From Pseudomonas sp. gcc21 (GTDB taxonomy: Bacteria; Pseudomonadota; Gammaproteobacteria; Pseudomonadales; Pseudomonadaceae): a stretch of 64,000 nt of DNA. Within the stretch, counting starts at the first letter, position 1, and every line of letters starts with the position of its first letter. The stretch covers positions 1,922,001 through 1,986,000 of the forward strand of contig NZ_CP051625.1 in the NCBI RefSeq assembly GCF_012844345.1, written 5' to 3'. A model generated the notes under the pieces. It did not search any database. It was not told the origin of the DNA and saw only the letters and a program-made list of their open reading frames with translations. Position numbers and translations under genes: made by a program. This document shows, in pieces, positions 57,172-64,000 of the stretch.

Positions 57172-58623
57172 TTACTTCTCCCAACCACGCGAATGCAGAA
57201 TCGCGTCCAGGGTACGACTGACTGCCGTACAGTTGCGCACCATTTCAATCTTTTCCCAGGTGGAACGCTCTCCTTCATATATCAGGCGATGCATGGCTTC
57301 ACGGGAAGGCGGAGCCAACAGTCGCAAAGGATGATCCCACCGGTTACGCAGGAAAATATTGATATCGGCAGTGTATTCCTGCGCCAGCACGCCATAGGTC
57401 AAATGCTGCATCAGACTAAGCACCGGCGACTTGATGCGGATATTGTCCCGCGTGAAGCGCAGGGCTTCGGCCGTCGAATGCTTGATGAAACTTGCCTGAT
57501 AATTCATCACATTGCGCAACAGACTCGGGGCCGCGTCAGGGTCCGGCGTGATGGCCAACGCGGCAGGGTTGGTCATGCTGGAAATGAAGTGATTGACGCC
57601 GTACAGGCGCGCCAGCCGCTTGGCTGGTAGATCATCAGCAAATGAGCCGTCTATCCACTTGTCCCCTGGCAGATAAGGCACGGTCTTGCCGGCAGAATTG
57701 CGGCACATCAGCGTGACCGGCGGGTAAATGCCATAAATCGCGCAGGAGGCTTGAACAGCAGTGCGAATCAGCACGTTGGGCGAGGTGATTGCATTCAGCA
57801 GTCGCGGCGCTTGCCGCGTGGATAAACCGGTCACCGTTATGTTGAGCTTGCGACCGGTGAGTTCGAATGCTTCCTGAAAGGTCAGATCTGGCAGAATCTT
57901 GGCCAGGTACTCACGCAGATTATCCGCGTCTACATTTGGCTTGCGCAACGCACCGAGAAGGTTCGGCCGTATGGCTTCGGTTTCGTCGGCATCGTCATGC
58001 AGGTTATCCAGACTCAGTCGATGGTTCAGTTCGTCATCGGTATGGCAGCAGGCAGCGGCGGCGAGAATCGAGCCAGCGCTGCTACCGGAGATAATTTCCG
58101 GAAGCAGCGATTCGTCAAACAGCGCCTTGAGCACCCCTGCATGGAAGTAACCAAGCACTGCCCCGCCGCTCAGCATCAAGGCTGAGCGGCCGTAGCAGTG
58201 GCTTGCTCGGACAAAAAAGTCCTGTCTCTCTTCGAGGGGAATTATCGAGTCATCAACCTCGTTCAGATCCCTCAATGCACCGCACATTTCATTGATGTAA
58301 TGGGTGATCAGGTGCTTGGTGCCAAACTTGGCCTTGTTGTACAGCGAAGGTTTGCCCATGCCGCCATAGTTACCGTGAATGCCCTCATTCAGGGTAAATA
58401 GCAGTTTCTGGTACTCCTTGCGCGCACGTAGATCCTTGATTATCTCCAGACGATAACGAATCGCCTGATAATCGTAGCTCTCACAGACATCGTCGCGCTT
58501 CCACTCATCCAGACCGTTGTCTTCGTCGTATCGGGCTGCCAGCTCGGACCACTGCCGATAGCTGCTAGCCGTTTCCATTTCCTTCAACAACTGCCTGGAT
58601 CGGGTTCGCTGTAATATTTTCAT
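57172..58623 (-). CDS. Patatin-like lipase with DUF3336 domain
   Basis: 483 residues. An N-terminal DUF3336 region (about 1-130) leads into a patatin domain: ALMLSGGAVLGYFHAGVLKAL (oxyanion loop), nucleophile motif SGSSAGS and the dyad Asp in DGSFADD. The same DUF3336-patatin layout occurs in yeast triacylglycerol lipases Tgl3/Tgl4. The gene begins 42 bases after a wax ester/triacylglycerol synthase on the same strand, so it may mobilise stored neutral lipid. GAGG lies 6 bases before the ATG. Confidence 0.88.
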   Translation of the reverse strand: MKILQRTRSRQLLKEMETASSYRQWSELAARYDEDNGLDEWKRDDVCESYDYQAIRYRLEIIKDLRARKEYQKLLFTLNEGIHGNYGGMGKPSLYNKAKFGTKHLITHYINEMCGALRDLNEVDDSIIPLEERQDFFVRASHCYGRSALMLSGGAVLGYFHAGVLKALFDESLLPEIISGSSAGSILAAAACCHTDDELNHRLSLDNLHDDADETEAIRPNLLGALRKPNVDADNLREYLAKILPDLTFQEAFELTGRKLNITVTGLSTRQAPRLLNAITSPNVLIRTAVQASCAIYGIYPPVTLMCRNSAGKTVPYLPGDKWIDGSFADDLPAKRLARLYGVNHFISSMTNPAALAITPDPDAAPSLLRNVMNYQASFIKHSTAEALRFTRDNIRIKSPVLSLMQHLTYGVLAQEYTADINIFLRNRWDHPLRLLAPPSREAMHRLIYEGERSTWEKIEMVRNCTAVSRTLDAILHSRGWEK

Positions 58624-58665
58624 TGGCACCTCGCACTAGGATCACCCCTTAATACGGGGCGGGTA

Positions 58666-60390
58666 TCAAACGCCGGCGTTAGGCCTTTCGGCGGCCGGCT
58701 TGATGGCGTCTCGCTTGCGTCGCTGCCTCGCAGCAGAGGCGGCGATCTTTTCTCGCTTTGACTTTTCGGGCTGACCAGCCGCAGCCGCCTTATCCGGCTC
58801 TGCAACCGCCCCGGCACCCGCTTCCATTTCAATCTCCGCGGCTTGTTCGCTTGCCTCCGCTATTGCCTCGTTGGTTACCGGCGCGGCTTGTTCAACCGTC
58901 TCGATGATCGCTTCGACTGCAATAGGCTCGACCAGCTCAGCCTGGACCAGCTGCTCTACCGAAGGCTGCTCAAGCTGCTTCAGCAAGCTCATATACTCGC
59001 GGGTGGACTCATCAATACAGGCGATGTATTTATCCATATCCGGAACGACCTTGCGGTCAGCCAGCACGCCGACATTCAATGAGCCATATATGCCCGTGAT
59101 ACCGTGACTGATCGCCATACCATCTGACACCGGAACGAGCGGAAATACTGAGCGGATAGTCGCACCTGCGAAATATTTGGGCTCCATGCCCGGTAATCCG
59201 GGTACGTTTGTGATCACGGTATTGAATAGTGGAATTTTGCTCGCGATGCGCGTCTTGTTTTCCACCCAGCCTGCCAGAGCACGCACATAGGGCGGAATCA
59301 TTTCACCCGCCGCATTGCTCAGGTCGCAGAGTACTTCCTTGGCCAGCGGTATCCCTTTGCGGGTCCGCTCGCGCACTGCGACCAACCGCTCCAATGGGTC
59401 CTCTATATCAGTGCCAATAGGGATGTACATCGCCGACACCAGGTTACCGCCATCATGGCGCGCTTCTTCGGGACGAATGGACACCGGACACATGGATACC
59501 AGCGACGCCTTGTCCGGCAAGCAGTCGTGCGCCTGCATGTAGCGACGCATGCCGCCGGCAATAATGGCAATAATCACATCGTTCAGGCTGGCGCCCTGAT
59601 GCAGCAACCGCATCCGCTTGAGCTCAGCGATACTCCACTCATAGCCGCCGTAACTGCGGTGCGGTGTGATCGCTGCATTGAAGATACTCATCGGTGCCCG
59701 AAGTTTTTCCAGATGTTCTTCGTCGCGCAGGCGCCAGGCAAGCTCGGCACTTTTACGCCCGAATAACAGACTGGCTTTGAAGGTACGATAAGACTGGGAC
59801 AGCATTCGGGGCGTGGTGCGGGCCCACATTTCCAGCCGGGTCGGCGCGCGCTCGGCTATCTCTACCCTGTCGCGGCGACCATATTCGTGAGCCGCGGTAC
59901 TTTCCATCATGGCCGTGCTCAGCTCGAAGCTTGACTTGCCGTCTACATAGGCATGGTGAAAACGGATCAATACGGCAAAACTGCCCTCCGGTACGCCTTC
60001 TACATTATTCACCCCTTCAATTATGTAGATCTCCCATGGCGCGCGTTCCATGTCGACGCTGCGTGACATGGTCCGTGCCGTGAAGATGCAGAGCTGGCGC
60101 CAGTCCCCCGGCTGGGGCAAGCCAACATGCCTCACGTGATATTCCAGATCGAAGTTCTCATCCTGGAGCCAGTAGGGATCGTCCAGCTGGAAAGGTGCCT
60201 GCTCCAGCCTGCGGCGGAAATACGAGGTGGTGTTCAAACGGTCAGATACGTATTGAAGAATATCCTTATGTCTTACCAAACCGCCCGGCGCACTGCTCTG
60301 ATCGCAAAGCCAGAGGCTTCCTATCATCATCGGCTGGTTGGGTGTTTCGAAATAAAAGAAATGCGAATCCATGGGGGTGAGTTGCTTCAT
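58666..60390 (-). CDS. Wax ester synthase/diacylglycerol acyltransferase (WS/DGAT)
   Basis: 574 residues. Uses acyl-CoA to esterify fatty alcohols or diacylglycerol, making wax esters or triacylglycerol at the membrane-lipid-droplet interface. The catalytic HHxxxDG motif is HHAYVDG (145-151). The start KQLTPMDSHFFYFETPNQPM and NVGVLADRKVVPDMDKY are typical. The last ~105 residues extend beyond the usual ~460-residue length: a Glu/Ala-rich stretch, then a Lys/Arg-rich end (KREKIAASAARQRRKRDAIK). The ATG at 60390 follows GAGG with an 8-base spacer. The patatin lipase gene follows directly. Confidence 0.92.
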   Translation of the reverse strand: MKQLTPMDSHFFYFETPNQPMMIGSLWLCDQSSAPGGLVRHKDILQYVSDRLNTTSYFRRRLEQAPFQLDDPYWLQDENFDLEYHVRHVGLPQPGDWRQLCIFTARTMSRSVDMERAPWEIYIIEGVNNVEGVPEGSFAVLIRFHHAYVDGKSSFELSTAMMESTAAHEYGRRDRVEIAERAPTRLEMWARTTPRMLSQSYRTFKASLLFGRKSAELAWRLRDEEHLEKLRAPMSIFNAAITPHRSYGGYEWSIAELKRMRLLHQGASLNDVIIAIIAGGMRRYMQAHDCLPDKASLVSMCPVSIRPEEARHDGGNLVSAMYIPIGTDIEDPLERLVAVRERTRKGIPLAKEVLCDLSNAAGEMIPPYVRALAGWVENKTRIASKIPLFNTVITNVPGLPGMEPKYFAGATIRSVFPLVPVSDGMAISHGITGIYGSLNVGVLADRKVVPDMDKYIACIDESTREYMSLLKQLEQPSVEQLVQAELVEPIAVEAIIETVEQAAPVTNEAIAEASEQAAEIEMEAGAGAVAEPDKAAAAGQPEKSKREKIAASAARQRRKRDAIKPAAERPNAGV

Positions 60391-60567
60391 GAACGGTTCC
60401 TCGTCCTGATAAATGGATGTGACGAGACACATCCTGATTTGGTGTCAAAGAGATGCGTGCGCTCTGTATTCAATCAAGCATATAGGCGGGTAATTGCAAT
60501 AGTGTTGCGCCGAATTGCCGCATTATAGGGGAGCCGTAAGCGAGACATTTTGTCGTTTTGGCTATTC

Positions 60568-60581
60568 TGACTGACCAGTCA
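60568..60581. promoter_or_regulatory. Palindrome TGACTG-AC-CAGTCA upstream of WS/DGAT
   Basis: Perfect 6-bp arms with a 2-base spacer, about 180 bases upstream of the WS/DGAT start. The form suits a TetR-type repressor operator. No regulator gene lies nearby. Confidence 0.4.
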
Positions 60582-60862
60582 CAAACGGGTTAATTCATTG
60601 AATTCAAGGAACTTTTCAGCTTGAAAAATCTCGCCGATGACGCTCTCGACGTTTTTTTGACCATGCGTCAAATAATTAGCCGGACGACAAGACGCGAACG
60701 CAGAAACGCAGAGATAACATCATTTCGACAGCGTTCAGACAGAGGCTTCCCGCCATTCGCGACGCAGCGACATCAGGGCGCAGCGGCAAACGGCCAGCTA
60801 CCCAACTGATAATCGGTTCATTCAGATAATAAAAAGCAGGGATTGGCCCGACACCAAACAAC

Positions 60863-60881
60863 CGAGCCAGCTCCTGGCTCG
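60863..60881 (-). terminator. Terminator after the small periplasmic-protein gene
   Basis: Perfect 8-bp stem CGAGCCAG/CTGGCTCG with a CTC loop, 3 bases after the stop codon; GTTGTTT follows on the minus strand. Confidence 0.65.
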
Positions 60882-60883
60882 CT

Positions 60884-61129
60884 CTAGCTTGCGGTTTCAA
60901 GCAGCTCCAGGGCCTCGCCTAGAGCTTCAACCGCCGCTTCATGATCACCCGCGTTATGCAGCGCCTCGCCCTCGGCGCGCAATTCCGCAACGCGCTCGCG
61001 AACCTCGCTATCGCTCGGCGGGTTGCTCTCGAGCATCGCGTCGATCTCGGCCATGTCCTTCGGACAATGCATGGCTAACACCGGAATGGAAAATACGGCA
61101 GCTGCTAGAAAAATCAGCGTACGGCGCAT
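60884..61129 (-). CDS. Small secreted protein with helical TPR-like domain
   Basis: 81 residues. Signal peptide RRTLIFLAAAVFSIPVLA with likely cleavage before MHCPKD, then an acidic, mostly helical domain (EVRERVAELRAEGEALHNAG, HEAAVEALGEALELLETA) resembling a single TPR hairpin. It is probably periplasmic. I know of no function for such short proteins. The gene stands alone between the polyester hydrolases and the wax ester synthase, with its own terminator. Confidence 0.75.
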   Translation of the reverse strand: MRRTLIFLAAAVFSIPVLAMHCPKDMAEIDAMLESNPPSDSEVRERVAELRAEGEALHNAGDHEAAVEALGEALELLETAS

Positions 61130-61377
61130 GGCGTTAACTCCTGTCTGGTTGGGGATGTACCCAGAGAAAGCTTAGCTGTCACGAGGTACGACGGCGGAGT
61201 TTTCGACTACCGGTACTCGAGGCGATCATGGGCTCCCTGTCGAGCGGCTTGTCCGGGCTGGCGAGCGACGCTTCATCCGAGACGGCATCACCTCAGCGAC
61301 TAACCAGAACTGATTAACAGGAACAAAAAAACGCCGGCCCGTATTACCGGGCCGGCGTTCTCACACATCAGCGATGA
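61130..61377. other. 248-base intergenic region
   Basis: Contains the terminator of the first polyester hydrolase gene and presumably the promoter of the small periplasmic-protein gene. No other element recognised. Confidence 0.5.
61325..61358 (-). terminator. Rho-independent terminator of polyester hydrolase gene 1
   Basis: Read on the minus strand, an 11-bp GC-rich stem (ACGCCGGCCCG/CGGGCCGGCGT, loop of 6) runs into seven T (A at 61325-61331). It lies 19 bases after the stop codon. Confidence 0.9.
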
Positions 61378-62280
61378 TCAGGAGCAGTTACTGCGGAACT
61401 CATCAATGTTGCGATCACGCTCGTGGTCAGGCCCACAGATGAACTTCGCATAGCGCTGATCCTTGTCCAGGTGCAGCTTCATCCAGGACACACCCAGACG
61501 GCTCAACTGGTCGTTGTAGCTGTTACCACCGTTGCCGCAGTAATGGGAGCCATTATTCAGCTCCACAAAGGCCTTGGACAACCCGCTAGGCAGCTGCCCG
61601 TAGAAGCGGTCGGCGTGCTGACGCACCGGGGCGATCACGTCCGCCTCACAGGCAAAAATCAGCGTGGGTGCCTGGACATTGCGGAAGCTCTTGGTATCCC
61701 AGGGAGCCAACGGAATAGCGGCACTGATGCGCCCTTCCTCTGCTACGCGCAGGGTACCGCCACCGCCCATGGACCAGCCGACAACACCGAGGCGATTGAT
61801 GTCGATCATGCCGTTGATGGGGCTGCGCGAGGTGTTGTTCTCATCCACGAGATAATCCAGCGCGTTGTTGATCTGGCGTGCACGGCTCGGCGGCTGATCA
61901 AAACCGGTATTGGTATCGATGGTCATCACCACGAAACCGTGGGAAGCCAGCTTCGGCCCCCACCACTCGATCGATGACTCAGCCGATACAAACCCCGGAA
62001 TCACGACGATGGCCGCCATGGTGCCGGTGGTACCGGTGGGATAGTGAATGGTGCCGCCACCAAATCCGCTAACCAGCCCGGATACCCGGGAAGTACGTAC
62101 CGAGTAGGGACCGTTGCGCGCTTCCAGCATGCTTTCGGTCGGATCAGGTCCACGCTGGTACTGATCGGTATCGCCTACGGGCGGGGGTGTCGGGTTGCCT
62201 GCCATGGCAGATGCAGAAAACAGCAGCGCTCCAGCTGCAAGCATCGAGAGGAACGACTTTGACATTTTATTGTTGTTCAT
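61378..62280 (-). CDS. Secreted polyester hydrolase (PETase/PE-H-like), copy 1
   Basis: 300 residues. Signal peptide [20 protein letters not shown], then an alpha/beta-hydrolase of the type II cutinase/PETase group. Nucleophile Ser170 in GWSMGGGG; Asp214 in [10 protein letters not shown]; His246 in GSHYCG. Cys211-Cys248 would be the extra disulfide beside the active site that marks type II PETases; Cys282-Cys299 is the C-terminal one. Phe97 (oxyanion, PGFVSAESS), Met171 and Trp194 (APWDT) line the aromatic-binding site. Tyr247 matches PE-H of P. aestusnigri rather than the Ser of Ideonella PETase. The natural substrate is probably a cutin-like or other aliphatic polyester; activity on PET is plausible but untested. 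It has its own promoter and terminator. Confidence 0.93.
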   Translation of the reverse strand: MNNNKMSKSFLSMLAAGALLFSASAMAGNPTPPPVGDTDQYQRGPDPTESMLEARNGPYSVRTSRVSGLVSGFGGGTIHYPTGTTGTMAAIVVIPGFVSAESSIEWWGPKLASHGFVVMTIDTNTGFDQPPSRARQINNALDYLVDENNTSRSPINGMIDINRLGVVGWSMGGGGTLRVAEEGRISAAIPLAPWDTKSFRNVQAPTLIFACEADVIAPVRQHADRFYGQLPSGLSKAFVELNNGSHYCGNGGNSYNDQLSRLGVSWMKLHLDKDQRYAKFICGPDHERDRNIDEFRSNCS

Positions 62281-62357
62281 TGCGACTCCGTTTGCTTCGC
62301 GTGTTTATCGTGATTCTGCCGCTGCCATTTGTCCTGCAGGACAGCGAACACCGACGG

Positions 62358-62385
62358 AGTCTAGGACGCTAAATTCGGGGGTCAA
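62358..62385 (-). promoter_or_regulatory. Promoter of polyester hydrolase gene 1
   Basis: On the minus strand TTGACC (62385-62380), 16 bases, TAGACT (62363-62358). The -35 matches five of six consensus bases and the -10 four of six. The start codon is about 70 bases below the expected transcription start. The same arrangement precedes copy 2. Confidence 0.65.
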
Positions 62386-62401
62386 TGGCTCAAGGGCAAT
62401 T

Positions 62402-62418
62402 CCACCCGTATGGGTTAA
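62402..62418. promoter_or_regulatory. Inverted repeat upstream of the gene 1 promoter
   Basis: ACCC-GTAT-GGGT core (62404-62415) centred 27 bp upstream of the -35 centre. It is the less perfect relative of the palindrome before copy 2, at the same spacing, consistent with an activator site. Confidence 0.6.
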
Positions 62419-62631
62419 ACCAAAGCGTGACCCTCATCACGCGCTGTAAGCCTTTGATTTCAAAGCCCAATATAATTGATATCAACAAGCTACTAGCGAC
62501 CCAGCATGGCCGCTTTTCAGAGACAGCGCCTATATCAAATGAGTCAGGGATTATTGAGGTCGATGCAGCTCGCTGGCATTTTCTGGAACCGGGATGGCAC
62601 CCGGAAACGCAGCGCCCGGTAGCCGCCGCGC

Positions 62632-62658
62632 ACAAAACTGCGGCCCCCTTAGGGGGCC
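62632..62658 (-). terminator. Rho-independent terminator of polyester hydrolase gene 2
   Basis: Read on the minus strand, GGCCCCC and GGGGGCC pair around a TAA loop, followed by GCAGTTTTG. It lies 19 bases after the stop of copy 2 and separates the two genes into independent transcripts. Confidence 0.8.
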
Positions 62659-62677
62659 ACAGTCTCAAACCGCTAGC

Positions 62678-63580
62678 TTACGGACAGGTACTGCGGAACT
62701 CATCGATATTGCGGTCACGCTCGTGGTCAGGGCCGCAGACGAACTGGAGGTAACGCTGGTCCTTGTCCAGATGCAGCTTCATCCAGGACACACCCAGACG
62801 GCTCAGCTGATCGTTGAAGCGATTGTCACCGTTACCGCAATAGTGGGTGCCGTTATTCAACTCGACAAAGGCTTTCGACAGCCCGCTCGGCAACTGCTCA
62901 TAAAAGCGATCAGCATGCTGACGCACCGGCGCGATAACGTCTGATTCACAGGCAAATATAAGTGTAGGTGCCTGAACGTCACTGAAGCGGGTTGTATCCC
63001 ACGGCGCCAACGGAATAGCGGCGCTGATGCGCCCTTCCGACGCCACACGCAGCGTGCCACCACCGCCCATGGACCAACCCACAACACCCAGACGGTTGAT
63101 GTCGATCATGCCGTTAATGGGACTGCGCGAGGTGTTGGTCTCATCCACCAGATAATCCAGCGCGTTGTTGATCTGGCGCGCGCGGCTCGGCGGCTGATCA
63201 AAACCGGTGTTGGTATCGATGGTCATCACCACGAAGCCGTGCGAAGCCAGCTTCGGCCCCCACCACTCGATGGATGACTCAGCCGAGACAAACCCCGGAA
63301 TTACGACGATGGCCGCCATGGTGCCGGTGGTACCCGTGGGATAGTGGATGGTGCCGCCACCGAAGCCGCTCACCAGCCCGGAAACGCGGGAGGTGCGAAC
63401 CGAAAAAGGCCCGTTGCGTGCTTCCAACATGCTTTCAGTCGGGTCTGGCCCGCGCTGATATTCATCGGTGACATCTTCAGGTGGAACGGTCGGGTTGCCA
63501 GCCATGGCAGATGCGGAAAATAGCAGCGCTCCAGCTGCAAGCATGGAGAGGAACGACTTCGATATATTTTTGTTGTTCAT
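62678..63580 (-). CDS. Secreted polyester hydrolase (PETase/PE-H-like), copy 2
   Basis: 300 residues, differing from copy 1 at about 26 positions (roughly 91% identity) with no gaps. Signal peptide, Ser170 (GWSMG), Asp214, His246 and both cysteine pairs (211/248, 282/299) are kept. The differences cluster in the mature N-terminus (31-40), in the loop after APWD (197-201), around the catalytic His ([12 protein letters not shown] against [12 protein letters not shown]) and in 278-281. The last two groups lie near the expected substrate groove, so the paralogues may differ in substrate range. It is secreted and probably acts outside the cell. Own promoter, palindrome and terminator. Confidence 0.93.
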   Translation of the reverse strand: MNNKNISKSFLSMLAAGALLFSASAMAGNPTVPPEDVTDEYQRGPDPTESMLEARNGPFSVRTSRVSGLVSGFGGGTIHYPTGTTGTMAAIVVIPGFVSAESSIEWWGPKLASHGFVVMTIDTNTGFDQPPSRARQINNALDYLVDETNTSRSPINGMIDINRLGVVGWSMGGGGTLRVASEGRISAAIPLAPWDTTRFSDVQAPTLIFACESDVIAPVRQHADRFYEQLPSGLSKAFVELNNGTHYCGNGDNRFNDQLSRLGVSWMKLHLDKDQRYLQFVCGPDHERDRNIDEFRSTCP

Positions 63581-63623
63581 TACGGCTCCGACTACGATTA
63601 TTTTTCTAGGAGTTGATGCGTCT

Positions 63624-63641
63624 TCGTCCAGGCGTGGACGA
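63624..63641 (-). other. Hairpin in the leader of polyester hydrolase gene 2
   Basis: TCGTCCA and TGGACGA form a perfect 7-bp stem with a GGCG loop, between the promoter and the start codon. Copy 1 has no equally clear counterpart. Confidence 0.45.
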
Positions 63642-63655
63642 CGAGCACCCGAGGG

Positions 63656-63683
63656 AGTCTAGAAGCCGGTTCTCAATGTTCAA
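63656..63683 (-). promoter_or_regulatory. Promoter of polyester hydrolase gene 2
   Basis: On the minus strand TTGAAC (63683-63678), 16 bases, TAGACT (63661-63656): the same -10 and the same spacing as for copy 1, about 70 bases before the start codon once the transcription start is allowed for. Confidence 0.65.
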
Positions 63684-63698
63684 CGTAACCAGGGTGAT

Positions 63699-63716
63699 TT
63701 CACCCGAACGGGTGAA
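63699..63716. promoter_or_regulatory. Palindrome TTCACCCG-AA-CGGGTGAA upstream of the gene 2 promoter
   Basis: Perfect 8-bp arms with a 2-base centre. Its centre lies 27 bp upstream of the -35 centre, exactly as for the related repeat before copy 1. Position near -58 suits a transcription activator. Confidence 0.7.
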
Positions 63717-63749
63717 GCCAATCGTGACAGGATGGCGGCACGCCACCAA

Positions 63750-63777
63750 CAAAAACGCCCGCCAGAAAGGCGGGCGT
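63750..63777 (-). terminator. Rho-independent terminator of the PhoX-like gene
   Basis: ACGCCCGCC and GGCGGGCGT form a 9-bp stem with an AGAAA loop; on the minus strand it runs into five T (A at 63751-63755). It lies 17 bases after the stop at 63794. Confidence 0.88.
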
Positions 63778-63793
63778 ACTCAACACTCAGCTC

Positions 63794-64000
63794 TTACAGC
63801 GAACCGCGCTTCCAGGGTCCCCAGATCGCAAAAGTGATACCCGGCGTCTGCACGTTAACAAACAGAAAATGCCCGCTGGGATCGAAACACGCGCCGGCAA
63901 ATTCCCGGTTGCGGTAGTCACCACCCGGCACATTTTTGCCAGCCGAAGCAGCCTCTACATCATTGAAGACGATGTTGTTCTTGGCAAAAATGTACGACTC
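63794..64000 (-). CDS. PhoX-like (DUF839) secreted phosphatase, C-terminal part only
   Basis: Translating the minus strand from the window edge gives 68 residues ending in TAA. FAGACFDPSGHFLFVNVQ and PGITFAIWGPW are the hallmark end of PhoX/DUF839 beta-propeller phosphatases, calcium- and iron-dependent enzymes exported by the Tat system that release phosphate from organic esters. The N-terminus with the Tat signal and most metal ligands lies outside the window, so activity cannot be judged. It is transcribed toward the polyester hydrolases but ended by its own terminator. Confidence 0.85.
   Translation of the reverse strand, partial: ESYIFAKNNIVFNDVEAASAGKNVPGGDYRNREFAGACFDPSGHFLFVNVQTPGITFAIWGPWKRGSL

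Larger units (their letters stand above)
60391..60883. other. 493-base intergenic region upstream of the WS/DGAT gene
   Basis: Holds the palindrome at 60568 and the terminator of the small periplasmic-protein gene at 60863. Short frames on both strands lack ribosome-binding sites or family features, so no gene is called. Confidence 0.5.

Noticed and set aside
60676..60900. Minus-strand 74-codon frame before the WS/DGAT gene
   Set aside because: It overlaps the small periplasmic-protein gene and its terminator, and has neither start signal nor recognisable protein features.
62580..62615. CCGGG-ATGG-CACCCGG motif between the polyester hydrolase genes as another REP copy
   Set aside because: Only a short stem resembles the REP hairpin; the loop and the partner hairpin are missing.

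Overview
The window comes from a gamma-proteobacterium of the Pseudomonadaceae. Three blocks keep gene orders that I recall from Pseudomonas aeruginosa PAO1: the LPS-core cluster with ilvE-glnE-aceE-aceF, then clpB-pgeF-rluD-bamD-pilS-pilR-thiO, then glyA-morA-ettA-gdhA-mapZ-radA. In PAO1 these lie in separate places, so the joins here are rearranged. A marine or hydrocarbon-associated Halopseudomonas-type species is my best guess. It rests on two tandem secreted polyester hydrolases resembling PE-H of P. (Halopseudomonas) aestusnigri and on a wax ester/triacylglycerol synthase gene. No tRNA, rRNA or CRISPR array was recognised.

Layout. 1-11861 (all minus) is the LPS core locus: an O-antigen-ligase-like fragment, two variable glycosyltransferases, two WapH-like paralogues, three kinase-fold proteins, then waaP, waaG, waaC and waaF, mostly joined by 1-4 bp overlaps. 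11931-15893 holds ilvE and glnE. 16126-20510 is aceE-aceF behind two identical palindromes. 20531-22010 is a REP/RAYT island. 22019-31081 holds clpB (sigma-32-type promoter), pgeF, rluD, bamD, a small membrane protein and the type IV pilus regulators pilS-pilR. 31085-40519 holds thiO, mqo, an M48 protease with a DUF898 membrane protein, an OafA-type acyltransferase, a periplasmic binding protein and glyA. 40620-51476 holds the c-di-GMP enzyme morA, ettA, gdhA, the PilZ adaptor mapZ, radA and a polyphosphate kinase. rlmG follows, then a 916-base intergenic region with more REP hairpins and DnaA-box-like sites. 53692-60390 is a minus-strand run: Lon-like protease, uroporphyrinogen-III-synthase-like protein, patatin lipase and wax ester synthase. 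60884-64000 holds a small periplasmic protein, the two polyester hydrolases and the end of a PhoX-like phosphatase.

The most unusual material is as follows. (i) The two polyester hydrolase genes are about 91% identical and each has its own promoter of matching architecture: an inverted repeat centred exactly 27 bp upstream of a TTGAMC-N16-TAGACT promoter. (ii) A repeat family is built of paired hairpins whose six-base loops, TTCCAT and ATGGAA, are complementary. It flanks a REP-associated tyrosine transposase and recurs in opposite orientation 31 kb away. Next to the transposase, each ~219-bp unit seems to carry a decayed copy of the transposase gene's own 3' end.

Limits: functions come from motif and family recognition by eye, without database searches. 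Where several start codons are possible I chose by ribosome-binding site and remembered homologue length, and say so in the entry.
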